A stretch of 64,000 nt of DNA, taken from assembly GCA_027924585.1 (NCBI GenBank), contig BSBM01000200.1, forward strand, positions 248,001 through 312,000. The letters run 5' to 3'. Below are positions 41,464 to 52,319 of the stretch, piece by piece. Below the pieces are notes generated by a model that did no database searches, was not told the DNA's origin, and saw only the letters and a list, made by a program, of their open reading frames with translations. This DNA is from Larix kaempferi. Its lineage: Eukaryota > Streptophyta > Pinopsida > Pinales > Pinaceae. Position 1 is the first letter of the stretch, and every line of letters begins with the position of its first letter. The position numbers were made by a program, and so were the translations under genes.

Positions 41464-44270
41464 TTAAAATCATAGCTTCTAGAAGGTTTACATGATTTCG
41501 TAAAAAACACGAGTTTTTAGAAAATGTGTTTTATTTCATAAATGGATTCAACAAAGTATGCACATTCTAAGTCATAACGACTTTCTATAGTTTGTGCATG
41601 CGTCCGGAAAAAAAAAAGCTTACTTCCACCGTTTTTTAAAATCACAGCTTCTAGAAGGTTTACATGATTTCGTAAAAAACACGAGTTTTTAGAAAATGTG
41701 TTTTATTTCATTAATGGAATCTACAAAGTATGCGCATTCTACGTCATAACGACTTTCTATAGTTTGCGCATGCATCCGGAAATAAGAAAAGCTTACTTCC
41801 ACCGTTTTTTAAAATCACAGCTTCTAGAAGGTTTACATGATTTCTTAAAAAACACGAGTTTTTAGAAAATGTGTTTTATTTCATAAATGGAATGTACAAA
41901 GTATGCACATTCTACGCCATAACGAATTTCTATAGTTTGCGCATGCGTTTGGAAATAAGAAAAGCTTACTTCCCCCGTTTTTTAAAATCACAGCTTCTAG
42001 AAGGTTTACATGATTTCGTAAAGAACACGAGTTTTTAGAAAATGTGTTTTATTTAATAAATGGAATCAACAAAGTATGCACATTCTACGTCATAACGACT
42101 TTGTATAATTTGCGCATTCGTCCGGAAATAAGAAAATCTTACTTCCACCGTTTTTTAAAATCACAGCTTCTAGAAGGTTTACATGATTTAGTAAAAAACA
42201 CGAGTTTTTAGAAAATGTGTTTTATTTCATAAATGGAATCTACAAAGTATGCACATTCTACGTCATAACGACTTTCTATAGTTTGCGCATGCGTTTGGAA
42301 ATAAGAAAAGCTTACTTCCCCCGTTTTTTAAAATCACAGCTTCTATAAGGTTTACATGATTTCGTAAAAAACACGAGTTTTTAGAAAATTTGTTTTATTT
42401 CATAAATGGAATCAACAAAGTATGCACATTCTACGTCATAACGACTTTCTATAGTTTGCGCATGCGTTTGGAAATAAGAAAAGCTTACTTCCCCCGTTTT
42501 TTAAAATCACAGCTTCTAGAAGGTTTACATGATTTCGTAAAGAACACGAGTTTTTAGAAAATGTGTTTTATTTCATAAATGGAATCAACAAAGTATGCAC
42601 ATTCTACGTCATAACGACTTTCTATAGTTTGCGCATGCGGCTGGAAATAAGAAAAGCTTACTTCCCCCGTTTTTTAAAATCACAGCTTCTAGAAGGTTTA
42701 CATGATATCTTAAAAAACACGAGTTTTTAGAAAATGTGTTTTATTTCATAAATGGAATCAACAAAGTATGCACATTCTACGTCATAACGACTTTGTATAA
42801 TTTGCGCATTCGTCCGGAAATAAGAAAATCTTACTTCCACCGTTTTTTAAAATAACACCTTCTAGAAGGTTTACATGATTTCTTAAAAACCATGAGTTTT
42901 AAGAAAATGTGTTTTATTTCATAAATCGCATCAACAAAGTATACACATTCTACGTCATAACGACTTTCTATAGTTTGCGCATTCGTCCGGAAATAAGAAA
43001 AGCTTACTTCCACCGTTTTTTAAAATCACGGCTTCTAGAAGGTTTACATGATTTCTTAAAAAACACGAGTTTTTAGAAAATGTGTTTTATTTCATAAATG
43101 GAATCTACAAAGTATGCACATTCTACGCCATAACGACTTTCTATAGTTTGCGCATGCGTCCGGAAATAAGAAAAGCTTAATTCAACCGTTTTTTAAAATC
43201 ACAGCTTCTAGAAGGTTTACATGATTTCGTATAAAACACGAGTTTTTAGAAAATGTGTTTTATTTCATAAATGGAATCAAGAAAGTATGCACATTCTAAG
43301 TCATAACGACTTTCTATAGTTTGTGCATGCGTCCGGAAATAAGAAAAGCTTACTTCCCCCGTTTTTTAAAATCACGGCTTCTAGAAGGTTTATATGATTT
43401 CATAAAAAACACGAGTATTTAGAAAATGTGTTTTAATTCATAAATGGAATCAACAAAGTATGCACATTCTACGTCATAACGACTTTCTATAGTTTGCGCA
43501 TTCCTCCAGAAATAAGAAAAGCTTACTTCCACTTTTTTTTAAATTCACAACGTCTAGAAGGTTTACATGATTTCTTAAAAAACACGAGTTTTTAGAAAAT
43601 GTGTTTTATTTCATAAATGGAATCTACAAAGTATGCACATTCTACGCCATAACGACTTTCTATAGTTTGCGCATGCATCCGGAAATAAGAAAAGCTTACT
43701 TCCACCATTTTTTAAAATCACAGCTTCTAGAAGGTTTACATGATTTCGTAAAAAACACGAGTTTTTTGAAAATGTGTTTTATTTTATTAATGGAATCAAC
43801 AAGGTATGCAAATTATACATCATAACGACTTTCTATAGTTTGCGCATGCGTCTGAAAATAAGAAAAGCTTACTTCCCCCGTTTTTTAAAATCATAGCTTC
43901 TAGAAGGTTTACATGATTTCGTAAAAAACACGAGTTTTTAGAAAATGTGTTTTATTTCAAAAATGGATTCAACAAAGTATGCACATTCTAAGTCATAACG
44001 ACTTTCTATAGTTTGTGCATGCGTAAGGAAAAAAGAAAAGCTTACTTCCACCGTTTTTTAAAATCACAGCTTCTAGAAGGTTTACATGATTTCGTAAAAA
44101 ACACGAGTTTTTAGAAAATGTGTTTTATTTCATTAATGGAATCTACAAAGTATGCACATTCTACGTCATAACGACTTTCTATAGTTTGCGCATGCATCCG
44201 GAAATAAGAAAAGCTTACTTCCACCGTTTTTTAAAATCACAGCTTCTAGAAGGTTTACATGATTTCGTAA
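40430..44270 (+). repeat. 14-monomer tandem duplication (2,421 bp period)
   Basis: From about 40430 the variants AACCATGAGTTTTAAG, ATCGCATCAAC, CTTAATTCAACCG, GAGTATTTAG, CATTCCTCCAG and GCAAATTATACATC recur 2,421-2,422 bases later, from about 42851 (14 x 173 is 2,422). The second copy follows the first to about 44270. The AATGTACAAAG monomer at 41891 then has its counterpart at 44659, two monomers late, so two monomers were gained or lost there. Confidence 0.82.
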
Positions 44271-45937
44271 AAAACACGAGTTTTTAGAAAATGTGTTTTA
44301 TTTCATTAATGGAATCTACAAAGTATGCACATTCTACGTCATAACGACTTTCTATAGTTTGCGCATTCGTCCGGAAATAAGAAAAGCTTACTTCCTTCGT
44401 TTTTTAAAATCACAGCTTCTAGAAGGTTTACATGATTTCTTAAAAACCATGAGTTTTTAGAAAATGTGTTTTATTTCATAAATAGAATCAACAAAGTATA
44501 CACATTCTACGTCATAACGACTTTCTATAGTTTGCGCATTCGTCCGGAAATAAGAAAAGCTTACTTCCACCGTTTTTTAAAATCACAGCTTCTAGAAGGT
44601 TTACATGATTTCTTAAAAAACACGAGTTTTTAGAAAATGTGTTTTATTTCATAAATGGAATGTACAAAGTATGCACATTCTACGCCATAACGAATTTCTA
44701 TAGTTTGCGCATGCGTTTGGAAATAAGAAAAGCTTACTTCCCCCGTTTTTTAAAATCACAGCTTCTAGAAGGTTTACATGATTTCGTAAAGAACACGAGT
44801 TTTTAGAAAATGTGTTTTATTTCATAAATGGAATCAACAAAGTATGCACATTCTACGTCATAACGACTTTGTATAATTTGCGCATTCGTCCGGAAATAAG
44901 AAAAGCTTACTTCCCCCGTTTTTTAAAATCACAGCTTCTAGAAGGTTTACATGATTTCGTAAAAAACACGAGTTTTTAGAAAATGTGTTTTATTTCATTA
45001 ATGGAATCTACAAAGTATGCACATTCTACGTCATAACGACTTTCTATAGTTTGCGCATTCGTCCGGAAATAAGAAAAGCTTACTTCCATCGTTTTTTAAA
45101 ATCACACCTTCTAGAAGGTTTACATGATTTAGTAAAAAAAAAACACAAGTTTTTAGAAAATGTGTTTTATTTCATAAATGGAATCTACAAAGTTTGCACA
45201 TTCTACGTCATAACGACTTTCTATAGTTTGCGCATGCGTCCGGAAATAAGAAAAGCTTACTTCCCCCGTTTTTTAAAATCACAGCTTCTAGAAGGTTTAC
45301 ATGATTTCGTAAAAAACACGAATTTTTAGAAAATGTGTTTTATTTCATTAATGGAATCTACAAAGTATGCACATTCTACGTCATAACGACTTTCTATAGT
45401 TTGCGCATTCGTCCGGAAATAAGAAAAGCTTACTTCCTTCGTTTTTTAAAATCACAGCTTCTAGAAGGTTTACATGATTTCTTAAAAACCATGAGTTTTT
45501 AGAAAATGTGTTTTATTTCATAAATAGAATCAACAAAGTATACACATTCTACGTCATAACGACTTTCTATAGTTTGCGCATTCGTCCGGAAATAAGAAAA
45601 GCTTACTTCCACCGTTTTTTAAAATCACAGCTTCTAGAAGGTTTACATGATTTCTTAAAAAACACGAGTTTTTAGAAAATGTGTTTTATTTCATAAATGG
45701 AATGTACAAAGTATGCACATTCTACGCCATAACGAATTTCTATAGTTTGCGCATGCGTTTGGAAATAAGAAAAGCTTACTTCCCCCGTTTTTTAAAATCA
45801 CAGCTTCTAGAAGGTTTACATGATTTCGTAAAGAACACGAGTTTTTAGAAAATGTGTTTTATTTCATAAATGGAATCAACAAAGTATGCACATTCTACGT
45901 CATAACGACTTTGTATAATTTGCGCATTCGTCCGGAA
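44230..45937 (+). repeat. 6-monomer tandem duplication (1,042 bp period)
   Basis: CTTCCTTCGTTTTTT (about 44392 and 45434), ATAGAATCAAC, AATGTACAAAG (44659 and 45701) and GACTTTGTATAATTTG recur at 1,042 bases, which is 6 x 173 plus the 4 extra bases of the 10-A monomer at 45134. The segment follows directly on the 14-monomer duplication, so at least three higher-order periods overlap within 6 kb. Confidence 0.78.
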
Positions 45938-46270
45938 ATAAGAAAATCTTACTTCCACCGTTTTTTAAAATCACAGCTTCTAGAAGGTTTACATGATTTA
46001 GTAAAAAACACGAGTTTTTAGAAAATGTGTTTTATTTCATAAATGGAATCTACAAAGTATGCACATTCTACGTCATAACGACTTTCTATAGTTTGCGCAT
46101 GCGTTTGGAAATAAGAAAAGCTTCGGTCTGTAACAATTTCAGATCCGAAAACTTTGCCAAAACGGATTTATAGCGAAAGTGCTACGATGACTGGTTTTTG
46201 CTATATCAAGCCCTAGCATCGTAAGTGCAACAAGTGTCATACATGCCATATCATGCCTTCTTTCAGGATA

Positions 46271-46282
46271 GCTCTGATATCA
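46271..46282 (-). promoter_or_regulatory. Primer-binding site (initiator Met tRNA type)
   Basis: The minus strand reads TGATATCAGAGC. This differs by one base from TGGTATCAGAGC, the usual plant copia site pairing with the 3' end of initiator methionine tRNA. It touches the LTR end with no gap, which fixes the polarity of the element. Confidence 0.85.
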
Positions 46283-46595
46283 TGTTAAATTTTTAGAATT
46301 TACTTCAATCCGATCTAGGATCTTAACTGAGAGAACAACATGTACAGCATATCTACATCATATCAATCATGGAGACAATAATGCAAGCACACAAGAGACA
46401 CAAAGATTTACTTGGGGAAAACCATAAAGGTGAAAAACCCCAATAACTTCCTCAGATATAGATAGAGCAATGATACAACCAACCATAAGAGATAGACACA
46501 ACCTAGCAGCAGATCCTCCTCCTCCATAAGTGCGCCACTCCTCCTTGAGTGCATGTGTGAGAAGTGAGTGAGCAAATAGAGTGCCTCCCGCACTC

Positions 46596-46603
46596 TATTT
46601 ATA
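46596..46603 (-). promoter_or_regulatory. LTR promoter TATA box (fragment A)
   Basis: The minus strand reads TATAAATA within GTATAAATAGAG. The same motif occupies the same place in the LTRs of B and C. Confidence 0.7.
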
Positions 46604-46673
46604 CTTGACTTGACTTGCCTTTTTACCTAACTCACGTAGGCTCGAACTTAACCACATAACATAATGCTGAGTG

Positions 46674-46803
46674 GGCCGACCCCCAATAGGGTGGTCTAAT
46701 AACCCTTTGACCCACATGGCCGACCCCCAATAGGTGGTCTAATAACCCTTCGACCCACATGACTTATACAGGGCCAACCCCAACAAGGTGGTCTAATAAC
46801 CCA
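46674..46803 (-). repeat. Threefold U3 repeat in LTR A
   Basis: The plus-strand block GGCCGACCCC...GTGGTCTAATAACCC occurs three times, starting at about 46674, 46718 and 46772. On the minus strand it lies upstream of the TATA box, so it sits in U3, where repeats often act as enhancer modules. LTR C has two copies and LTR B has one. Confidence 0.75.
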
Positions 46804-46928
46804 TCAAGTATAAGTTACGACACTTACAATATAAATGACGACACTTCCGTATAGAGGAATAATACCATCTCTATAGCAGTACATACAACATATATGAAAT
46901 ACATTCCGAAGTTACATATACATAAACA

Positions 46929-49900
46929 ATAACGACTTTCTATAGTTTGCGCATGCGTCCGGAAATAAGAAAAGCTTACTTCCACCGTTTTTTCAAATCA
47001 CAGCTTCTAGAAGGTTTACATGATTTCGTGAAAAACAGGAGTTTTTAGAAAATGTGTTTTATTTCATAAATGGAATCTACAAAGTATGCACATTCTACGT
47101 CATAATGACTTTCTATAGTTTGCGCATGCGTCCTGAAATAAGAAAAGCTTACTTCCACCGTTTTTTAAAATCACAGCTTCTAGAAGGTTTACACGATTTC
47201 TTAAAAAACACGAGTTTTTAGAAAATGTGTTTTACTTCATAAATGGAATCAACAAAGAATGCACATTCTACATCATAACGACTTTCTATAGTTTGCGCAT
47301 TCGTCCGAAAATAAGAAAAGCTTACATCCACCGTTTTATAAAATCACAGCTTCTAGAAGGTTTACATGATTTCGTAAAAAACACGAGTTTTTAGAAAATG
47401 TGTTTTATTTCATAAATGGAATCTACAAAGTATGCACATTCTACGTCATAACGACTTTATATAGTTTGCACATGCGTCCGGAAATAAGAAAAGCTTACTT
47501 CACCCATTTTTTAAAATCACAACTTCTAGAAGGTTTACATAATTTCTTAAAAAACACGAGTTTTTAGAAAATTTGTTTTATTTCATAAATGGAATCAACA
47601 AAGTATGCACATTCTACGTCATAACGACTTTCTATAGTTTGCGCATGCGTCCGGAAATAAGAAAAGCTTACTTCCCCCGTTTTTTAAAATCACAGCTTCT
47701 AGAAGGTTTACATGATTTCTTAAAAAACACGAGTTTTTAGAAAATGTGTTTTATTTCATAAATGGAATCAACAGAGTATGCACATTCTACGTCATAACGA
47801 CTTTCTATAGTTTGCGCATGCCTCCGGAAAAAAGAAAAGCTTACTTCCACTGTTTTTTAAAATCACAGCTTCTAGAAGGTTTACATGATTTCGTGAAAAA
47901 CACGAGTTTTTAGAAAATGTGTTTTATTTCATAAATGGAATCTACAAAGTATGCACATTCTATGTCATAACGACTTTCTATAGTTTGCACATGCGTCCGG
48001 AAATAAGAAAAGCTTAATTCCACTGTTTTTTAAAATCACAGCTTCTAGAAGGTTTACATGATTTCGTAAAAAACATGAGTTTTTAGAAAATGTGTTTTAT
48101 TTCATAAATGGAATCAACAAAGTATGCACATTCTACGTCATAACGACTTTCTATAGTTTGCGCATGCGTCCGGAAATAAGAAAAGCTTACTTCCACTGTT
48201 TTTTAAAATCACAGCTTCCTGAAGGTTTACACGATTTCTTAAAAAACATGAGTTTTTAGAAAATGTGTTTTATTTCATAAATGGAATCAACAAAGTATGC
48301 ACATTCTACGTCATAATGACTTTCTATAGTTTGCGCATGCGTTTGGAAATAAGAAAAGCTTACTTCCCCCGTTTTTTAAAATCACAGCTTCTAGAAGGTT
48401 TACATGATTTCGTAAAAAACACGAGTTTTTAGAAAATGTGTTTTATTTCATAAATGGAATCTACAAATTATGTACATTCTACATCATAATGACTTTATAT
48501 AGTTTGCGCATGCGTCTGGAAATAAGAAAAACTTACTTCTCCCGTTTTTTAAAATCACAGCTTCTAGAAGGTTTACATGATTTCTCAAAAAACACGAGTT
48601 TTTAGAAAATGTGTTTTATTTCATAAATGGAATCAACAAAGTGTGCGCATTCTACGTCATAACGACTTTCTATAGTTTGCGCATGCGTCCGGAAATAAGA
48701 AAAGCTTACTTCCCCCGTTTTTTAAAATCACAGCTTCTAGAAGGTTTACATGATTTCTTAAAAAACACGAGTTTTTAGAAAATGTGTTTTATTTCATAAA
48801 TGGAATCAACAAAGTATGCACATTGTACGTCATAACGACTTTCTATAGTTTGCGCATGCGTCCGGAAATAAGAAAAGCTTACTTCCACCATTTTTTAAAA
48901 TCACAGCTTCTAGAAGGTTTACATGATTTCTTAAAAAACACGAGTTTTTAGAACATGTGTTTTATTTCATAAATGGAATCAACAAAGTATGCACATTCTA
49001 TGTCATAACGACTTTCTATAGTTTGCGCATGTGTCCGGAAATAAGAAAAGCTTACTTCCACCATTTTTTAAAATCACAGCTTCTAGAAGGTTTACATGAT
49101 TTCTTAAAAAACACGAGTTTTTAGAACATTTGTTTTATCTCATAAATGGAATCAACAAAGTATGCACATTCTATGTCATAACGACTTTCTATAGTTTGCG
49201 CATGCGTCCGAAAATAAGAAAAGCTTACTTCCCCCGTTTTTTAAAATCACAGCTTCTAGAAGGTTTACATGATTTGTTAAAAAACACGAGTTTTTAGAAA
49301 ATGTGTTTTATTTCATAAATGGAATCAACAAAGTATGCACATTCTACGTCATAACGACTTTCTATAGTTTGCGCACGCGTCCGGAAATAAGAAAAGCTTA
49401 CTTCCACCGTTTTTTAAAATCACAGCTTCTAGAAGGTTTACATGATTTCGTGAAAAACACGAGTTTTTAGAAAATGTGTTTTATTTCATAAATGGAATCT
49501 ACAAAGTATGCACATTCTACGTCATAACGACTTTCTATAGTTTGCGCATGCGTCTTGAAATAAGAAAAGCTTACTTCCACTGTTTTTTAAAATCACAGCT
49601 TCTAGAAGGTTTACATGATTTCGTAGAAAACACGAGTTTTTAGAAAATGTGTTTTATTTCATAAATGGAATCTACAAAGTATGCACATTCTTCATCATAA
49701 CGACTTTCTATAGTTTGCGCATGCGTCCAAAAATAAGAAAAGCTTACTTCCCCCGTTTTTTAAAATCACAGCTTCTAGAAGGTTTACATGATTTCTTAAA
49801 AAACACGTGTTTTTAGAAAATGTGTTTTATTTCATAAATGGAATCAACAAAGTATGCATATTCTACGTCATAACGAATTTCTATAGTTTGCGCATGCGTC

Positions 49901-50651
49901 CGAAAATAAGAAAAGCTTACTTCCACCGTTTTTTAGAATCACAGCTTCTAGAAGGTTTACACGATTTCTTAAAAAACACGAGTTTTTAGAAAATGTGTTT
50001 TATTTCATAAATGGAATCAACAAAGTATGCACATTCTATGTCATAACCACTTTCTATAGTTTGCGCATTCGTCCGGAAATAAGAAAAGCTTACTTCCACC
50101 GTTTTTTAAAATCACAGCTTCTTGAAGGTTTACATGATTTCTTAAAAAACACGAGTTTTTAGAAAATGTGTTTTATTTCATAAATGGAATCTACAAAGTA
50201 TGCACATTCTATGTCATAATGACTTTATATAGTTTGCGCATGCGTCCGGAAATAAGAAAAGCTTACTTCCCCCGTTTTTTAAAATCACAGCTTCTAGAAG
50301 GTTTACATGATTTGTTAAAAAACACGAGTTTTTAGAAAATGTGTTTTATTTCATAAATGGAATCAACAAAGTATGCACATTCTACGTCATAACGACTTTC
50401 TATAGTTTGCGCATGCGTCCGGAAATAAGAAAAGTTTACTTCCACCGTTTTTAAAAATCACAGCTTCTAGAAGGTTTACATGATTTCGTGAAAAACACGA
50501 GTTTTTAGAAAATGTGTTTTATTTCATAAATGAAATATTCAAACTATGCACATTCTATGTCATAACGACTTTCTATAGTTTGCGCATGTGTCCGGAAATA
50601 AGAAAAGCTTACTTCCACGGTTTTTTAAAATCACAGCTTCTAGAAGGTTTA
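46929..50651 (+). repeat. 173-bp satellite array, block 3
   Basis: About 21 monomers in the same orientation, between copia fragments A and B. It starts mid-monomer at ATAACGAC and ends mid-monomer at GAAGGTTTA. Private variants such as GAACATGTG (48952) and AATGAAATATTC (about 50530) recur in block 4 near 57671 and 58209. Confidence 0.96.
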
Positions 50652-51202
50652 TGTTAAGATTTAATATGCTAAGATAGAAAATAGCAGCATTACATTCCAT
50701 TTCACAATAATAGCATATACAGGATCACTGAAGAAACAACAAGCATAGCATAAACACAAGAGACAGAGATTTATCCTGGGAAACCCTCATGGGGTAGAAA
50801 ACCCAGTAAAGCTTCCTCAATATAGATGACCTGCAAATAACAAAGATGAAACCCTGAAACATGATATCCTCCTCCACAATACCAGACCTCTCCTCCACAA
50901 GTGCGCTATCCTCAAGTGAGTGAGTGTGTATAATGAGGAACACACCTCCTCTATTTATACACTACTCTGATATGTATTTTACACAAGTACATGTAGGCTC
51001 GTATTTAACCATTAGGTTAAATACCCCATTATAACTGACTGGGCCGACCCCCACATGGTGGGTCTAATAACCCTAGTTACCACAACCAATTCAGAGGAAT
51101 AAACATCTCCGGATTCATAGTATAATCACATCGGAGGTATGGAACATCTCCGGAATAAATAATATACAAATATAATATTCTTAGAAGTTACAATATTCAA
51201 CA
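50652..51202 (-). repeat. 3' LTR of copia fragment B (551 bp)
   Basis: Plus-strand ends TGTTAAGATT and ATATTCAACA. It is followed on the plus strand by CTCCCCCTT, the complement of a polypurine tract, which marks it as the 3' LTR of a minus-strand element. It contains two short CGGAG/CTCCG-type inverted pairs near 51100-51160. Confidence 0.87.
50952..50959 (-). promoter_or_regulatory. LTR promoter TATA box (fragment B)
   Basis: TATAAATA on the minus strand within GTGTATAAATAGAGG, matching the position in LTRs A and C. Confidence 0.7.
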
Positions 51203-51213
51203 CTCCCCCTTAA
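51203..51213 (-). promoter_or_regulatory. Polypurine tract (fragment B)
   Basis: The minus strand reads AAGGGGGAG directly before the LTR start TGTTGAAT. This is the usual plus-strand primer site for reverse transcription in LTR retroelements. Confidence 0.85.
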
Positions 51214-51414
51214 CGAGAAGGATATTATAACAACATCTACAGGAGCAACGAGTCATACATCATACATGATACATCTATAAATCATTGGAAGCTTTCTTAA
51301 CATCATCAGTAACTCAACCAGTTACTGGAACATCAACATCTTCAGTACTGAGTGTTTATCTTCTGCAGCACTCGAACAACTATAGCAACATCAACATCTG
51401 GATCCTCACGATCA

Positions 51415-51896
51415 TCAACATCGTCATCTAGACCATCACGATCAGCATCATCATCATCATACGATCATCATCATCGTCATTACACGATAATCAACATCGT
51501 CATCTCACGATCATCAGCATCGTCATCACACGATCGTCAGCATCGTCATCACACGATCATCAGCATCGTCATCACACGATCATCAGCATCGTCATCACAC
51601 GATCATCAGCATCGTCATCTCACGATCATCAGCATCGTCATCACACGATCAGCACCATCGTCATCACACGATCATCAGCATCGTCATCACACGATCATCA
51701 GCATCGTCATCACACGATCATCAGCATCATCATCACACGATCAGCAGCATCGTCATCACACGATCATCAGCATCGTCATCACACGATCATAAGCATCATC
51801 ATCACACGATCAGCAGCATCGTCATCACACGATCATCAGCATCATCATCACACGATCATCAGCATCATCATCACACGATCATCAGCATCGTCATCT
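51415..51896 (-). repeat. 23-bp minisatellite in the 3' UTR of B
   Basis: About 20 copies of a 23-bp unit (plus strand CAGCATCGTCATCACACGAT plus CAT), with imperfect first copies. The plus strand has no stops across it, giving a 146-codon Ser/His-rich frame. That frame is antisense to the element and is not called a gene. The same minisatellite is present in C. Confidence 0.9.
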
Positions 51897-51904
51897 ATAT
51901 ACAT

Positions 51905-52319
51905 GATCCTTCCTTTCGGAATTACTGGATCAATCTCATCACAATCATATTTAAGACTATCCTTCCTTTCGGAATTACTGGATTTACTGTCTAAGGATGA
52001 TTAGTCCAACCACAATCATATTTAAGACTATCCTTCCTTTCGGAATTATTGGATTTACTGTCTAAGGATGATTAGTCCAACCACAATCATATTTAATACT
52101 ATCCTTCCTTTCAGAATTACTGGATTTACTGTCTAAGGATGATTAATACGACCACAATCGCATTTAAGACTATCCTTCCTGGATTTACTGTCTAAGGATG
52201 ATTAATCCAACCACAATCACATTTAAGACTATCCTTCCTGGATTTACTGTCTAAGGATGATTAATCCAACCACAATCGCATTTAAGACTATCCTTCCTGG
52301 ATTTACTGTCTAAGGATGA
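51905..52319 (-). repeat. 71/59-bp tandem repeat in the 3' UTR of B
   Basis: CCTTCCTTTCGGAATTACTG units recur at 71 bases (51961 and 52032). Later units lack a 12-base segment and recur at 59 bases (52173 and 52232). About six units are present before the breakpoint with the satellite. This repeat is absent from the equivalent position in C. Confidence 0.88.

Larger units (their letters stand above)
20680..46123 (+). repeat. 173-bp satellite array, block 2
   Basis: About 147 head-to-tail monomers in the same orientation and family as block 1. The block contains several local higher-order patterns listed separately. Copies with 10-A runs, 1-base insertions such as GTTTTGCACATG, and 4-base extensions occur but do not break the array. 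The right end stops inside an AAGCTT at 46118-46123, where retroelement sequence begins. No gene is called; open frames of up to 133 codons arise where an A-run insertion makes a monomer length divisible by three. Confidence 0.97.
46124..46928 (-). mobile_element. Ty1/copia fragment A: 5' LTR, primer site and leader
   Basis: Minus-strand fragment of a copia retrotransposon. From right to left it has a complete 646-bp LTR (46928 to 46283), a primer-binding site directly after it, and about 147 bp of leader, which stops against satellite at 46124. The right end abuts the satellite at ATAACGAC, where an intact integration boundary is expected. No second target duplication survives because the other end is missing. 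No coding part is retained. The LTR is related to those of fragments B and C (shared GGCCGACCCC...GGTCTAATAACCC block and TATAAATA promoter) but clearly diverged, so A is a separate insertion. The left junction coincides with an AAGCTT site. Confidence 0.85.
46283..46928 (-). repeat. LTR of copia fragment A (646 bp)
   Basis: Plus-strand ends TGTTAAAT and ATAAACA give TG...CA termini. On the minus strand it starts TGTTTATG and ends TTTAACA, immediately followed by the primer-binding site, which identifies it as the 5' LTR. It contains a TATAAATA promoter and a threefold repeated U3 segment. Confidence 0.85.
50652..52319 (-). mobile_element. Ty1/copia fragment B: 3' LTR, polypurine tract and 3' UTR
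   Basis: Minus-strand fragment with a complete 551-bp LTR (50652-51202), a polypurine tract directly upstream, and about 1.1 kb of 3' untranslated sequence composed mainly of two tandem-repeat families. Pol is absent: the fragment stops at about 52319 where satellite resumes at TTATCTCATAAATGG. It is close to fragment C across the LTR and the first part of the UTR, so both belong to one family, but the distal UTR repeats differ completely. The outer flank is GTTTA, monomer positions 140-144. The inner end is a deletion or recombination breakpoint and not an element end. Confidence 0.87.

Noticed and set aside
46271-46285. tRNA gene fragment (GCTCTGATATCATG)
   Set aside because: Only the 12 bases of a primer-binding site next to an LTR end; no tRNA arms are present.
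46408-46593. 61-codon minus frame in LTR A (and 50725-50943, 59969-60262 in LTRs B and C)
   Set aside because: They lie within the R/U5 part of LTRs, differ between copies and match no protein domain.
46124-52319. Fragments A and B as two halves of one copia element split by satellite
   Set aside because: In a minus-strand element the 5' LTR should lie to the right of the 3' LTR with the interiors facing each other. Here A's interior points left and B's points right, and their LTRs are diverged in sequence and length.
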